This document shows, piece by piece, positions 25,461 to 34,987 of a DNA stretch of 41,493 nucleotides. Below the pieces are notes generated by a model. The model had not been told where the DNA came from. It saw only the letters and a program-made list of their open reading frames with translations, and made no database searches. This DNA is from Candidatus Cloacimonadaceae bacterium (lineage in GTDB: Bacteria; Cloacimonadota; Cloacimonadia; Cloacimonadales; Cloacimonadaceae), in assembly GCA_030693415.1 (NCBI GenBank), contig JAUYAR010000112.1:1-41493 (forward strand), read 5' to 3'. Numbering within the stretch: position 1 is the first letter of the stretch; every line of letters begins with the position of its first letter. A program made the translations under genes and the position numbers.

Positions 25461-27014
25461 ATGCTTTCGACTAAGGACGCGATCCAAAAGCTCTTGGACA
25501 AAGAACAAAAGATCCTGAAGATGGGTGGAGACAAAGCGATCGAGAAACAAAAACAAGGCGGCAAACTGACCGCCCGCGAACGCCTTGACCTGCTCTTCGA
25601 TCCCGGGACTTTCCGCGAGCTGGATATGTTTGTGCAGCATCGCTGCGACAATTTTGGCATGGAGAAGATCGATATCCCATCGGATGGAGTGATCACCGGA
25701 CACGGCATGATCAACGGACGCCCGGTCTTTGCCTTTTCTCAGGATTTCACTTCCCGCGGCGGCAGTCTCGGTGAAATGCACGCTGCCAAGATTTGCAAGG
25801 TCATGGACATGGCTCTCAAAAGCGGAGTGCCGATCGTGGGGATCAACGATTCCGGAGGAGCCCGAATCCAGGAAGGTGTCGATGCTCTCAAAGGCTACGG
25901 AGATATCTTTTTCCGCAATTCCCGCGCCAGCGGAGTGATCCCACAGATCACCGCGATTATGGGACCCTGTGCCGGTGGAGCGGTTTATTCACCTGCCATG
26001 AACGATTTTGTCTTCATGGTCAAAAACACCAGCTTTATGTTTATCACAGGACCAGATGTTATCCGTGCGGTCACCGGTGAGGAAACCACCCAGGAAGAGC
26101 TTGGCGGCGCGATGTCCCACAACAGCAAAAGCGGAAATGCCCATTTTGCCTGTGAAAGCGACGCGGATGCCATCTCCCGGATCAAAAGCCTTTTGAGCTT
26201 TTTGCCCTCGAACAACATGGAGGACCCTCCCCGAGTAATGTCCGGTGACGATCCCTGGCGCCTTTGCCCCGAACTTGATGAGATCATACCGGACAGCCCC
26301 AAGATCAGTTATGACATGCGCGACATCATCCACAGCCTAGCGGACGGCGGATTGTTTTTCGAGCCGCATGAGTATTATGCCCAAAACTTGATCATCGGCT
26401 TTTCACGCTTGAATGGACGCGTAGTGGGCATCGTTGCCAACCAGCCGACCGTGCTTGCCGGCTGTCTCGATATCGATGCTTCGGACAAAGCCACCCGTTT
26501 CATCCGATTTTGCGATGCTTTCAACATCCCGCTCCTGACCCTTGTGGACGTGCCTGGTTATTTGCCAGGCACAGAGCAGGAATGGAACGGCATCATCCGT
26601 CACGGCGCCAAACTGCTGTGGTGCTATTCCGAAGCCACGGTACCAAAGCTCACGGTGGTCACCCGTAAAAACTATGGCGGATCATATATTGCCATGAGCA
26701 GCAGACACTTGGGCGCGGACATGGTTTTTGCCTGGCCAGGTTCCGAGATCGCTGTCATGGGTGCCCAGGGCGCAGCCAACATCATATTTCGCAAGGAAAT
26801 AGCCGAAGCGGAAGACAAGGTAGCCAAGCGCGCGGAAATGATCGCCATCTATGAAGAGCAATTCAATAATCCTTATGCGGCTGCTTCCCGAGGCTATGTC
26901 GATGCCGTGATCCGTCCTTCCGAAACGCGCAAACGCCTCATCGACGCCCTCGAGATCCTTTGCACCAAGAGTGAATCTCTTCCTCCCAAAAAACACGGAA
27001 ATATCCCCACATAG
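25461..27014 (+). CDS. Acyl-CoA carboxyltransferase (methylmalonyl/propionyl-CoA carboxyltransferase 12S-type subunit)
   Basis: 517 aa from the ATG at 25461, chosen for its GGGAGA RBS; an in-frame upstream start has none. It shows the duplicated crotonase-like carboxyltransferase fold: the N-terminal half has [28 protein letters not shown] and [12 protein letters not shown]; the C-terminal half has [15 protein letters not shown] and then [11 protein letters not shown]. This matches the propionyl-CoA carboxylase beta / methylmalonyl-CoA decarboxylase alpha / transcarboxylase 12S group. It moves CO2 between methylmalonyl-CoA and biotin. Downstream are a 61-aa protein and a biotin-bearing pyruvate carboxylase B-type subunit, so it likely serves a transcarboxylase. 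No biotin carboxylase or membrane decarboxylase beta gene is in the window. Confidence 0.92.
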   Translation: MLSTKDAIQKLLDKEQKILKMGGDKAIEKQKQGGKLTARERLDLLFDPGTFRELDMFVQHRCDNFGMEKIDIPSDGVITGHGMINGRPVFAFSQDFTSRGGSLGEMHAAKICKVMDMALKSGVPIVGINDSGGARIQEGVDALKGYGDIFFRNSRASGVIPQITAIMGPCAGGAVYSPAMNDFVFMVKNTSFMFITGPDVIRAVTGEETTQEELGGAMSHNSKSGNAHFACESDADAISRIKSLLSFLPSNNMEDPPRVMSGDDPWRLCPELDEIIPDSPKISYDMRDIIHSLADGGLFFEPHEYYAQNLIIGFSRLNGRVVGIVANQPTVLAGCLDIDASDKATRFIRFCDAFNIPLLTLVDVPGYLPGTEQEWNGIIRHGAKLLWCYSEATVPKLTVVTRKNYGGSYIAMSSRHLGADMVFAWPGSEIAVMGAQGAANIIFRKEIAEAEDKVAKRAEMIAIYEEQFNNPYAAASRGYVDAVIRPSETRKRLIDALEILCTKSESLPPKKHGNIPT

Positions 27015-27025
27015 AGATTAGTGCC

Positions 27026-27211
27026 ATGAAGGACAAAAAAGAGCTTGCCGCCCTCTCCGCAGTGATGGCGATGATCAATTCCGAAGCCCGCCACACCTTC
27101 GTTCCCCGCATCCCCGCGGAAGTTCCCAACCCCTGGGAAGCCTCCGGCAGACAATATACGATGCAATATCGGGACATCGTTCAACGCAGATTAATAAAAA
27201 GAAGCAGATAA
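27026..27211 (+). CDS. Small protein resembling the soluble C-terminal part of OadG/MmdD
   Basis: 61 aa, between the carboxyltransferase and biotin subunit genes (gaps of 11 and 15 nt). It starts with a charged helix (KKELAALSAVMAMINSEA) and ends PWEASGRQYTMQYRD. This recalls the conserved PW-x-x-x-GR-x-x-x-M-x-x-R tail by which OadG/MmdD-type small subunits contact the carboxyltransferase. The usual N-terminal membrane helix of OadG is absent. I infer a soluble assembly or linker subunit. The RBS is weak (AGAGATTAG); short length and the inferred similarity limit certainty, but its position inside a tight operon supports a real gene. Confidence 0.65.
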   Translation: MKDKKELAALSAVMAMINSEARHTFVPRIPAEVPNPWEASGRQYTMQYRDIVQRRLIKRSR

Positions 27212-27226
27212 AGGAGACATAAGTTT

Positions 27227-29209
27227 ATGGACAAACACGGCATCCTTGAAATGAGCGCCATGCGCTATGAAGCCGACCGTCCCCAAGCAGCCAATCCCAT
27301 AAAAATTCAAGACGTGAGCTTTCGAGACGGGCACCAATCGCTCTTTGCCACCCGCGGCAGAACCGAAGACATGCTTCGCGTGGCGAAACTCATGGACAGC
27401 GTGGGTTTCTACTCCATGGAAGTATGGGGGGGGGCCACATTCGACACCATGCACCGCTACCTCGGCGAAGACCCCTGGGAGCGCATCCGCACTCTGAAAA
27501 AGCACATCACCAAGACTCCTTTTTCGATGCTCCTCCGCGGACAAAACCTCGTGGGTTATCAGAATTATGCCGATGACATCGTGGAAGCTTTCGTCCAGTG
27601 CAGTTGCGACAACGGCATCGATATCTTCCGCGTTTTCGACGCCCTTAACGATTTTCGTAACTTCATCACCGCCGTCAAGATCATCAAGAAAAACGCCAAA
27701 CATTTCCAAGGCACGATCTGCTATTCGCTCACCGAACAACGCCTCGGCGGAGAAACTTACAACACGGAGTACTTCCTGCACAAAGCCAAACAGCTCGAAG
27801 AGATGGGCGCGGACACGATCTGCATCAAAGATATGGCAGGGCTCGTGGCTCCATACGACGCTTACAATCTTGTCCGGGCGTTGAAAGAAACCGTCAAAAT
27901 CCCCATTCATCTGCACACTCATTTCACCAGCGGAATGGGCGATTTGGCACTTTTCAAAGCCATCGAAGCGGGCGTTGATATCATCGATACCTGCGTCGGT
28001 CCCTATGCCTATCGCACCTCGCATAGTGCCGTGGAGCCTCTCGTTATCTCGCTTTTGGGCACAAACCGTGATACCGGATTTGATATCAAACTGCTGAACA
28101 AGATCGGCAAGGAAATGGAAAAAGACATCCCCAAATATCTGGAATTCGCTGATAACACCAAATTTAGCATCATCGATTCCGACGTCATCATCCATCAGAC
28201 CCCAGGCGGAATGCTTTCCAACCTCGTCAACCAGCTTCGTCAGATGGATGCTTTGGACAAACTGGACGACGTCTTCGCGGAGATCCCCAAGGTTCGTAAA
28301 GAACTGGGACAGATACCACTTGTGACGCCCACCAGTCAGATCGTCGGCATCCAGGCAGTCAACAACGCTCTCTTTGATACCAAGGACGGCGAATATGCCC
28401 GCATCACCGAACAGGTCAAGGATCTTTGCTATGGTCTGTATGGCAAGACCACTCTGCCCATCGATCCGGAAGTGCAAAAGAAAGCACTGCAGGATTATCC
28501 TCGCGGAGAAACGCCTATCACGGTGCGCCCCGGAGACGTGATCGAGCCCGGCATGGAAAAAGTCAAAGCCGAAACCGAAGGCTTGGCTAGGAGCCTCGAC
28601 GACCAGCTTATCGTGGCAATATATAACCTCACCGGCAAGAAATATCTCAAAATCAAATATGGTATTGATCCGATGCCGGAGGATATGAAAGCCAAAACCA
28701 TTGAACAGGTCAAAGCTGAAGAAGAGCTTTGCCGCAAAGCAAGAGCTGGCTTACTGATGGAAAAACCCGCCAAGGACACACCCGCGAAACCAGATGATCT
28801 GCGTCAGTTCGACGTCTTTATCGATAACGATTATTATCTGGTGGAAGTTTCCGAAAAAGGCGCCCCACCGAGAGTCATCAATTCCACTCCAACTCCGCGT
28901 CCCGCAGTTGAAACACCCACCCCTATAAAATCTGCTCTCGTGCCGGAAAAGGCAAGCCCCAAAGCCGCTCCCGCGATTGCAACAGAGGGCGGAACTCCCA
29001 TCCCGGCTCCCATGCCCGGCATGTTTGTCAAATACGATAAAAAAGTGGGCGACCACGTCGAAGTAGGGCAGACCCTGCTCGTTTTGGAAGCCATGAAGAT
29101 GTATAACAACATCCCCAGTCCGATCAAAGGCACCGTCACCGCCACGCCTTTCTCATCCGGAGACAGCGTTGGCAAGGGCGACGCGCTGATCGTGATCAAA
29201 AAGGACTAA
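27227..29209 (+). CDS. Pyruvate carboxylase subunit B / transcarboxylase 5S with fused biotin carrier
   Basis: 660 aa. A DRE-TIM-like barrel carboxyltransferase with [17 protein letters not shown] at residues 27-43, [10 protein letters not shown], the metal/carboxylysine region [12 protein letters not shown] and metal ligands [10 protein letters not shown] conserved PYC_OADA region follows (about 300-480), then a Pro/Thr-rich linker and a C-terminal biotinyl domain with EAMKM; K624 is the biotin site. It carboxylates pyruvate to oxaloacetate, or reverses this, using carboxybiotin. AAGGAG lies upstream of the ATG. Together with the gene at 25461 it could form methylmalonyl-CoA:pyruvate transcarboxylase; oxaloacetate decarboxylase alpha is the alternative. 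A run of nine G residues lies at 27426-27434 inside the gene. Confidence 0.92.
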   Translation: MDKHGILEMSAMRYEADRPQAANPIKIQDVSFRDGHQSLFATRGRTEDMLRVAKLMDSVGFYSMEVWGGATFDTMHRYLGEDPWERIRTLKKHITKTPFSMLLRGQNLVGYQNYADDIVEAFVQCSCDNGIDIFRVFDALNDFRNFITAVKIIKKNAKHFQGTICYSLTEQRLGGETYNTEYFLHKAKQLEEMGADTICIKDMAGLVAPYDAYNLVRALKETVKIPIHLHTHFTSGMGDLALFKAIEAGVDIIDTCVGPYAYRTSHSAVEPLVISLLGTNRDTGFDIKLLNKIGKEMEKDIPKYLEFADNTKFSIIDSDVIIHQTPGGMLSNLVNQLRQMDALDKLDDVFAEIPKVRKELGQIPLVTPTSQIVGIQAVNNALFDTKDGEYARITEQVKDLCYGLYGKTTLPIDPEVQKKALQDYPRGETPITVRPGDVIEPGMEKVKAETEGLARSLDDQLIVAIYNLTGKKYLKIKYGIDPMPEDMKAKTIEQVKAEEELCRKARAGLLMEKPAKDTPAKPDDLRQFDVFIDNDYYLVEVSEKGAPPRVINSTPTPRPAVETPTPIKSALVPEKASPKAAPAIATEGGTPIPAPMPGMFVKYDKKVGDHVEVGQTLLVLEAMKMYNNIPSPIKGTVTATPFSSGDSVGKGDALIVIKKD

Positions 29210-29220
29210 TGGAGTATATC

Positions 29221-29757
29221 ATGCAAACCAAAAGTCAGATCATGGACAAATCCCAAATGGAGCGCAGCATCCATCGCATGGCGCATGAGATCATCGAACA
29301 AAACCGCGGGCTTGGCAAGATTCGCCTCGTCGGCATCCGTTCCCGTGGAGTTCCTTTGGCACAAAGACTTTCGGAATATCTACGTCTGATCGAGAATCAG
29401 GAGATTCCCGTGGGGATTTTGGACATTACCCTATACCGCGATGATCTTTCCACGATCTCGCATCAGCCCGTGATCAAAGGTTCCTCGCTGGATTTTGACA
29501 TCGAAGACGCCGTCATCATCCTCGTTGACGATGTGCTATTTACCGGTAGAACGGTGCGTGCCGCCATCGACGCATTGATGGATTTCGGAAGACCAAAACA
29601 GATCCAATTAGCGGTTTTGATCGATCGCGGCCATCGCGAATTGCCGATCAAGGCGGATTACGTGGGCAAAAACGTTCCCACCTCCAAGGAAGAGATCATC
29701 AAGGTGGAATTTGAGGAGACCGATGGAACAGATTCCGTCAAGATCCTTCTGGCATAA
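29221..29757 (+). CDS. pyrR: PyrR pyrimidine regulator / uracil phosphoribosyltransferase
   Basis: 178 aa from the ATG at 29221 (GGAG 6 nt upstream; an ATG at 29209 overlapping the previous stop is less well placed). It carries the PRPP-binding signature [17 protein letters not shown] and the PyrR-specific [15 protein letters not shown] and [12 protein letters not shown] segments. In other bacteria PyrR binds pyr mRNA in response to UMP and/or makes UMP from uracil. No PyrR-binding attenuator was recognised here. It overlaps pyrF by 35 nt. Confidence 0.93.
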   Translation: MQTKSQIMDKSQMERSIHRMAHEIIEQNRGLGKIRLVGIRSRGVPLAQRLSEYLRLIENQEIPVGILDITLYRDDLSTISHQPVIKGSSLDFDIEDAVIILVDDVLFTGRTVRAAIDALMDFGRPKQIQLAVLIDRGHRELPIKADYVGKNVPTSKEEIIKVEFEETDGTDSVKILLA

Positions 29758-30538
29758 ATATCAAGCGCGTTGGCTGCAAACCGGTTCGTTAGTCTGCGTC
29801 GGGCTCGATTCCGAGATCTCGAAGCTGCCTGGTTGCGTCCTGAAATCCGAAAACCCGATCTGGGAGTTTAACCGCCAGATCATCGATGCCACCGCGGAAG
29901 CCGCTTGTTGCTACAAACCCAATCTGGCGTTTTATCTCAGCGACGGAGTGCGCGGTCTGGATGCACTTTACAAAACAGTGGAGCACATCCCCAAAGAGAT
30001 TCCAGTGATCCTGGATTGCAAGGTTGGGGATATCGGATCCACCATGCAGGGCTATGTCAGCGCTTTTTTCGATAAACTGGGAATCGATGCCATCACCACC
30101 AATCCGCTCATGGGCAGTGACGTCCTCACGCCTTTGCTGGAAAGGGAAAACGGCTTTGCCTTCGTGCTGGCGCTCACCTCCAATCCCTCGGCATTTGAGT
30201 TTTTCAAGTGCGCTTGCATGGCGGAGGAGATCGGTGGTTGGATCAAAGACTTTCCCAGTGATCGCATCGGAGCGGTGGTGGGAGCCACGCAGACTGGAGA
30301 GCTGAAACGCATGCGGGAATTGATGCCGGATCGCATCTTTCTCATCCCCGGAATCGGCGCTCAGGGCGGAGACCTTGATGCCGTGATGCAGTTTGCGATC
30401 GCATCCAAAGAACAACCCAATGTCCTGATCAATTCATCGAGAGGCATCATTTTCAAGGATTCCTCGCCTAACTTTGCCGAAACCGCCAAGGCGGAGACGA
30501 TCAAACTAAAAAACCTGATCCTTGCCGCGCTGCGCTGA
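29723..30538 (+). CDS. pyrF: Orotidine-5'-phosphate decarboxylase (PyrF type 2)
   Basis: 271 aa from the ATG at 29723, preceded by GAGGAG with a 5-nt gap inside the 3' end of pyr[11 protein letters not shown] at the start, the catalytic segment [16 protein letters not shown] (the Asp-Lys-Asp charge network of OMP decarboxylase, with the IGST phrase of the longer type 2 enzymes), TTNPLMGSD, and the phosphate-binding [11 protein letters not shown]. It makes UMP from OMP, the last step of de novo synthesis. Coupling with pyrR suggests pyrimidine-responsive control of this part of the operon. Confidence 0.93.
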   Translation: MEQIPSRSFWHKYQARWLQTGSLVCVGLDSEISKLPGCVLKSENPIWEFNRQIIDATAEAACCYKPNLAFYLSDGVRGLDALYKTVEHIPKEIPVILDCKVGDIGSTMQGYVSAFFDKLGIDAITTNPLMGSDVLTPLLERENGFAFVLALTSNPSAFEFFKCACMAEEIGGWIKDFPSDRIGAVVGATQTGELKRMRELMPDRIFLIPGIGAQGGDLDAVMQFAIASKEQPNVLINSSRGIIFKDSSPNFAETAKAETIKLKNLILAALR

Positions 30539-30572
30539 TCCCCAAGGCTCTTCATATATCGATGAGACGCTC

Positions 30573-31913
30573 ATGGGTCAGATAAACTTGAGAAAAAACA
30601 TCATGGTGAGCGGATATTTCCGCATCATCGTGATGTTTGTCTCATTTCTGACCGGATGGATATCCACCCGCTTTCTGGGCGTGGAACTCAAAGGGCAATA
30701 CAGCTATCTGATCACGATCAGCAGTTTCGCCTGGCTGCTGCTGGATTTTGGCATTCACAAGACCTATCCCTATTTGATCCGCAAACAAGCAGAGCGCAAG
30801 GGCATGCTCTTCACCTGGTCGATATTGCAGTTTGTCTCCGAATACATATTCATCTCCGTGCTGGGTTTGGCTTTCATACCGTTTTTCAGCGCCGTGCTCA
30901 AGTTTGATTTTACCCCCTCGATCGTGGTGTTGATTGCGGGAGCGATCTCGCTCACCAAGCTCTCATTGCACATGCAGATGTATTATCTGGGCATGGACAA
31001 GATCAGGCAAAATTCGCTCTATCAAATTGCCAACAGCTTATCCATGTTAGTTTTGGTGCTGATCGGCTGGCTGCTTTTCCGCGCTTCCGATCGCTTGATC
31101 TATGTGCTTGTCTGCTACAACCTTGCCATGTTCGTCGCCGTGATCGGCTATACGCACACTGAGATTTTGACCCGTTTCTGGAAGGGATTCAAGCTCAAAT
31201 TCATCCTCATAAGCTATGGCATGGGCTTTCGGGTGTTTCTTTCCTCGGTGTTTATCACGCTCCTGATCCGTTTTGACATCGTTTTGATCAAGCGTTTTCT
31301 GGATTTTAAAGAGCTGGGCATCTATGCCGTGGCGGCGAACATTGTGGAGATGCTGCAAATGGCGGCAAACCTGGTTGGGGGCTTGCTGCTGGTAAAACTA
31401 TCCGACATCGACGACGATATCCAGCGCTGGCAGATCCTGAAAAAGGTCTTCATCGCCTTTTTCGCCTTCCTCACCGTTGCCAATCTCGGCTTTGTCTTGT
31501 TGGGCAAACCATTGTTGGGCTTGATGTATGGCGTCGAATTCGTTCCCGTTTACGGAGTCTTTCTTTGGTTGATACCGGCAACCTTCGGTCTGGCATTCGG
31601 ATCGCTGTTCAATACCTATCTTTGGAGCAAGGGTTTCCCTTTGGTCAGCGTGATTTTACCGCTGTTAGCGCTACTTTTAAACATCGGCTTGAACCTCGTT
31701 TTCATCCCCACATTCGGTATCAAAGGCGCCGCGCTCGCCACCAGCATCGCCTATGTATTGTGGTTTTTGCTTATTCTGCTGTATGAACAGATACTATCCA
31801 AAGGCAGGATGTTGCCGCATCTTGTCCCTCTCCTTAGGGACATCGGCGATGTGGCGCGGATGCTGCGGGAAAGCCTGCCATATCCGCTCCGCAACAAGAG
31901 GGGAGATAAATAG
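30573..31913 (+). CDS. Polysaccharide/oligosaccharide flippase (Wzx/MATE-like)
   Basis: 446 aa from the ATG at 30573; a weak GATGAG precedes it and a later ATG at 30603 is possible. About 12 hydrophobic segments span the whole length, starting YFRIIVMFVSFLTGWISTRFLG. This opening and the STRFLGVELKGQYSYLI phrase are typical of the polysaccharide-biosynthesis flippase family (MOP superfamily). It would move lipid-linked glycans across the inner membrane. It follows pyrF by 34 nt; no glycosyltransferase lies nearby, so the substrate cannot be predicted. The C terminus is short and cytoplasmic (LPYPLRNKRGDK). Confidence 0.85.
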   Translation: MGQINLRKNIMVSGYFRIIVMFVSFLTGWISTRFLGVELKGQYSYLITISSFAWLLLDFGIHKTYPYLIRKQAERKGMLFTWSILQFVSEYIFISVLGLAFIPFFSAVLKFDFTPSIVVLIAGAISLTKLSLHMQMYYLGMDKIRQNSLYQIANSLSMLVLVLIGWLLFRASDRLIYVLVCYNLAMFVAVIGYTHTEILTRFWKGFKLKFILISYGMGFRVFLSSVFITLLIRFDIVLIKRFLDFKELGIYAVAANIVEMLQMAANLVGGLLLVKLSDIDDDIQRWQILKKVFIAFFAFLTVANLGFVLLGKPLLGLMYGVEFVPVYGVFLWLIPATFGLAFGSLFNTYLWSKGFPLVSVILPLLALLLNIGLNLVFIPTFGIKGAALATSIAYVLWFLLILLYEQILSKGRMLPHLVPLLRDIGDVARMLRESLPYPLRNKRGDK

Positions 31914-32009
31914 GCAAGGTTTCGTTGGCGGGCGTTTTTTGTTGACACGATCCCCATGCCTAAATGAAGTGCGCAGAAGTGAAATATTATTAGCCAAGGA
32001 AGAGCTTAT
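31914..32009. promoter_or_regulatory. Possible promoter of the adaptor/ABC gene cluster
   Basis: A consensus -35 TTGACA lies at 31942-31947, after a T-run (GCGTTTTTTG). The sequence 17 nt downstream (TGAAGT) is a poor -10, so the call is tentative. AAGGAAGAG precedes the ATG at 32010. Confidence 0.3.
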
Positions 32010-33176
32010 ATGCAAAAAAAGTGGAAAATCGTGATCGGCATAGCGGTCGGAATCATCGTTCTCGGTACGCTTGGACGCCAGTGTTCCAAAGCGGGACCAA
32101 AGGTCGCCGCTTTGGACGATGAATCCCAGACCCACACAGTCGCCCGTGGTCAGATCCTTTCGCAGATCGAGATCACGGGAGAAGTGCAGCCCCAGACCGT
32201 GGTTTCGATCAAGAGTAAGGTCTCCGGCAAGATCGTCAAATTCTATGTCGGTGAAAACGACTATGTTTCAATGGGACAAAAGATTGCCGATATCGAACCG
32301 GATTATACTCAGGCAAACACGCTCTTCAACACCAAGGCGCAGCTTCAAAAAGCGGAGATTCGCCTCGCCAATGCCCGCAAAGATATGGCGGACAAGACGA
32401 TACTCTTGAGCAAGCAATATATACCCCAGCAGGAATATAACAACGCGGAAAATGAACTCAAAGCCGCGAAGATCGATTTTGAACAAGCCGCCTCACAGTA
32501 TGAAATGATTCGCGAGCTCGATGTTCCCGGAAAAGTTACGTATGTGTTTGCCACCGCCGCGGGTATGGTGATCGAGCGCAAGATCAACGTAGGCGAGATG
32601 GTTCAATCCAGCATCAACACCTATGGCGAGGGCACTGTGTTGATGAAGATCGCCGATCTGACCAGGATGATCGTCAAGAGCAATATCAACGAAGTGGACA
32701 TCGCCAAATTTACCCTCCATCAAGAGGCGAAGATCAAGCTGGACGCCCTTCCCTACGAGAGTTTTGAGGGCAGAATCATCAAGATCGCCCCATCCGCCAT
32801 CACTGAAAACAATGCCAAGGTCTTCCCCGTGGAAATCAGCATCAACGCCGGAGGAGAAAAGGTCAAACCCGGTATGACGGCAGCAGTCAACATCATTGGA
32901 GATTCCCGCGAGGACGTGCTGATCATCCCAATACGTGCGGTCTTCAGCGACGACAAGAATCAAGACATCGTCTATATGATGACTGGAAGCACTGCCAAAG
33001 CGGGAGAAAAAGACCCCAAAACCAAGACGCAAAGCGCCACGCCGCTTGCGACTCCGGTCAAGCTCGGCGCCAATGACATGCAGATGGTGGAAGTGGTCTC
33101 GGGGCTCAAAGAAGGGGACAAAATCTCCCTCACCGAGCCGCAGACGAAGCCAAACGTGCAGATCATGGCACGCTGA
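32010..33176 (+). CDS. Membrane-fusion (HlyD/MacA-type) periplasmic adaptor
   Basis: 388 aa. An N-terminal membrane anchor (about residues 6-24) precedes a barrel-sandwich half (IEITGEVQPQTVVSIKSKVSGKI). An alpha-hairpin follows (about 95-165, coiled-coil with LQKAEIRLANARKDMADK), then the returning lipoyl half (ATAAGMVIERKINVGE), and a beta-barrel and membrane-proximal domain ending GLKEGDKISLTEP. This order is diagnostic of the adaptors of tripartite efflux and type I systems. It is followed after 65 nt by a GldA-like ATPase rather than the usual MacB permease, which suggests a non-standard partner. Confidence 0.88.
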   Translation: MQKKWKIVIGIAVGIIVLGTLGRQCSKAGPKVAALDDESQTHTVARGQILSQIEITGEVQPQTVVSIKSKVSGKIVKFYVGENDYVSMGQKIADIEPDYTQANTLFNTKAQLQKAEIRLANARKDMADKTILLSKQYIPQQEYNNAENELKAAKIDFEQAASQYEMIRELDVPGKVTYVFATAAGMVIERKINVGEMVQSSINTYGEGTVLMKIADLTRMIVKSNINEVDIAKFTLHQEAKIKLDALPYESFEGRIIKIAPSAITENNAKVFPVEISINAGGEKVKPGMTAAVNIIGDSREDVLIIPIRAVFSDDKNQDIVYMMTGSTAKAGEKDPKTKTQSATPLATPVKLGANDMQMVEVVSGLKEGDKISLTEPQTKPNVQIMAR

Positions 33177-33241
33177 GCACCTGCATGGAAGACATTGATA
33201 ATCAATAATATAAAATAATCCATCGAAACACAGGAGATTTG

Positions 33242-34267
33242 ATGATAGAGATCAAAAACTTAATCCGCGATTTTGGATCACTGCGCGCGGTGAATGGCAT
33301 CAGCTTTGCAGTGGGAACCGGCGAGATCGTGGGTTTCCTCGGTCCAAACGGTGCCGGAAAGACCACCACGATGCGTATGATGGTTGGCTATCTTCAACCC
33401 ACGCAAGGTATTATCGAGCTGGATGGGCGCAGCATTTTTGAAAATCCGATGGCTACCAGTGCCCGCATCGGTTATCTCGCTGAACACAATCCACTTTACA
33501 ACGAAATGACTGTGGGAGAGTTTCTTGGCTATATTGGCAAGCTGCGCAGTATGAACTCCGTGGAGCTATCCCAAAGAATGCAGTATGTGATCCAGAAATG
33601 CGGGCTTACGACCGTCGTGAAACAAAGCATTGGCACGCTTTCCAAGGGTTTCAGACAACGCACCGGGCTCGCACAAGCGATCCTGCACGATCCCGATGTG
33701 CTCATTATGGATGAACCGACCAGCGGGCTCGACCCCAATCAAATCATTGAGATCAGAGAACTTATCCGCGAACTCGGCACCCACAAAACTGTGATCCTCT
33801 CCAGCCACATCATGCAGGAAGTGCAAGCGCTCTGCGACCGCGTGATCATCATCAACAAAGGAAAGATCGTGATAGACGACCTCAAGGACAATCTTTCCTC
33901 CTACATGGGTTCATTCAATCATCTCTATCTGGAGATCGAAGCGGAAGAACCGGATTTCAGCGCTTTCCTTGCGGACAAGGAAGACGTCGAGATTGCGGGA
34001 CAGACTTCCGCGCAAGGAATTACGAAGCTGGAGTTTCTCACTCCGGCGGAGCTTGATCTGCGCAGGGAACTCTCCGCCTACGTTGTTTCCCAAGGCTGGA
34101 ATCTGCTTTCCATGTATGTCGAAAAGCAAAGCCTGGAGGAAATATTCCACGTCCTCACCATGGAAAGCGAGGAAGAGGAGCCGGAGTTTGAGGAAGTTGA
34201 CGAGAGTGAAGAAGTTGCAGCAGAAACCAAGCTGCCGGACACGGAAAATACTGAGGAGGATCGATGA
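33242..34267 (+). CDS. ABC transporter ATP-binding protein, GldA-like
   Basis: 341 aa, ATG at 33242 with AGGAG upstream. Walker A GPNGAGKT (residues 34-41), signature LSKGFRQR, Walker B VLIMDEPTSGLDPNQ and the switch histidine in ILSSHIMQE are all present, so it is a competent ATPase. The C-terminal region (about 220-300) fits the longer ABC-2/GldA subfamily, and an acidic tail (EEEEPEFEEVDESEE) ends it. It overlaps the permease gene by ATGA. With the next genes it forms a GldA/GldF/GldG-type exporter; in Bacteroidetes such genes support gliding, but here the substrate is unknown. Confidence 0.9.
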   Translation: MIEIKNLIRDFGSLRAVNGISFAVGTGEIVGFLGPNGAGKTTTMRMMVGYLQPTQGIIELDGRSIFENPMATSARIGYLAEHNPLYNEMTVGEFLGYIGKLRSMNSVELSQRMQYVIQKCGLTTVVKQSIGTLSKGFRQRTGLAQAILHDPDVLIMDEPTSGLDPNQIIEIRELIRELGTHKTVILSSHIMQEVQALCDRVIIINKGKIVIDDLKDNLSSYMGSFNHLYLEIEAEEPDFSAFLADKEDVEIAGQTSAQGITKLEFLTPAELDLRRELSAYVVSQGWNLLSMYVEKQSLEEIFHVLTMESEEEEPEFEEVDESEEVAAETKLPDTENTEEDR

Positions 34268-34986
34268 ATACGATCATCACCATAGCCAGAAAGGAGTTTC
34301 AGCTTGCGCTGCGCTCTGTGACCACCTACATCGTGTTTGTGCTCTTTCTCGTTGCCACCGGTCTCTATTTTTCTAGCACGGTCTTCAAGGTCGGGCTTGC
34401 GGAACTGCGCGGCGTCTTTGGCATCATGCACGTCATCATGCTTTTCTATATTCCGGCGATCACCATGGGTTTGATCTCTCGTGAACGCAGCAATGGAACT
34501 CTTGAGCTGCTCTCCACCCTACCGATCCGGCTGGGAGGCATCGTCTGGGGTAAGTTTCTCGGAGCGGTGATGCTGCTCAAAACCGTGCTGTTCTTTACTT
34601 TGGTCTATCTGGGACTGATCTCCTGGTTCGGTTATGGCATCGATTATGGAGCGGTCTTTTGCGGCTACTTCGGGTTGATCCTTGCAGGCTCTGCCTACAT
34701 CTCCATCGGCATATTTGCCAGCAGTATATCCGCCAACCAAGTGCTCTCTTTCATCATCGCCCTCGCGATCTCCAGTGCGTTTTATCTGATTCGTTTCATA
34801 GCGGATTTTATGCCCTTCAGGCTGATCCGATTTGTAGAATACTTTGGTTTTGACTATCACTTGCAGAACTTTCTGCGAGGAGTGATCGACAGCCGGGACA
34901 TCCTTTTCTTTGCCGCAGTGATGGTCATCTTCAACTTGCTTGCGGAGCTTAACCTCCAATCCCACAATATGATGCAGGAGCGGTAA
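34264..34986 (+). CDS. ABC-2 type permease, GldF-like
   Basis: 240 aa with six predicted membrane helices (starting VTTYIVFVLFLVATGLYF). It has the ABC-2 permease phrase MGLISRERSNGTLELLSTLPI, which follows the second helix in NosY/GldF-type permeases. It overlaps the ATPase gene and is followed by the next gene after 1 nt, so the subunits are produced together. It is the membrane channel of the complex. It is a short permease with no large extracytoplasmic domain. Confidence 0.9.
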   Translation: MNTIITIARKEFQLALRSVTTYIVFVLFLVATGLYFSSTVFKVGLAELRGVFGIMHVIMLFYIPAITMGLISRERSNGTLELLSTLPIRLGGIVWGKFLGAVMLLKTVLFFTLVYLGLISWFGYGIDYGAVFCGYFGLILAGSAYISIGIFASSISANQVLSFIIALAISSAFYLIRFIADFMPFRLIRFVEYFGFDYHLQNFLRGVIDSRDILFFAAVMVIFNLLAELNLQSHNMMQER

Positions 34987-34987
34987 G

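Noticed and set aside
27191-28477. 428-aa minus-strand ORF opposite the biotin-subunit gene
   Set aside because: It lies wholly within a well-supported plus-strand gene, has no recognisable motif and reads as a codon-bias shadow (rich in His, Asp, Val and Phe).
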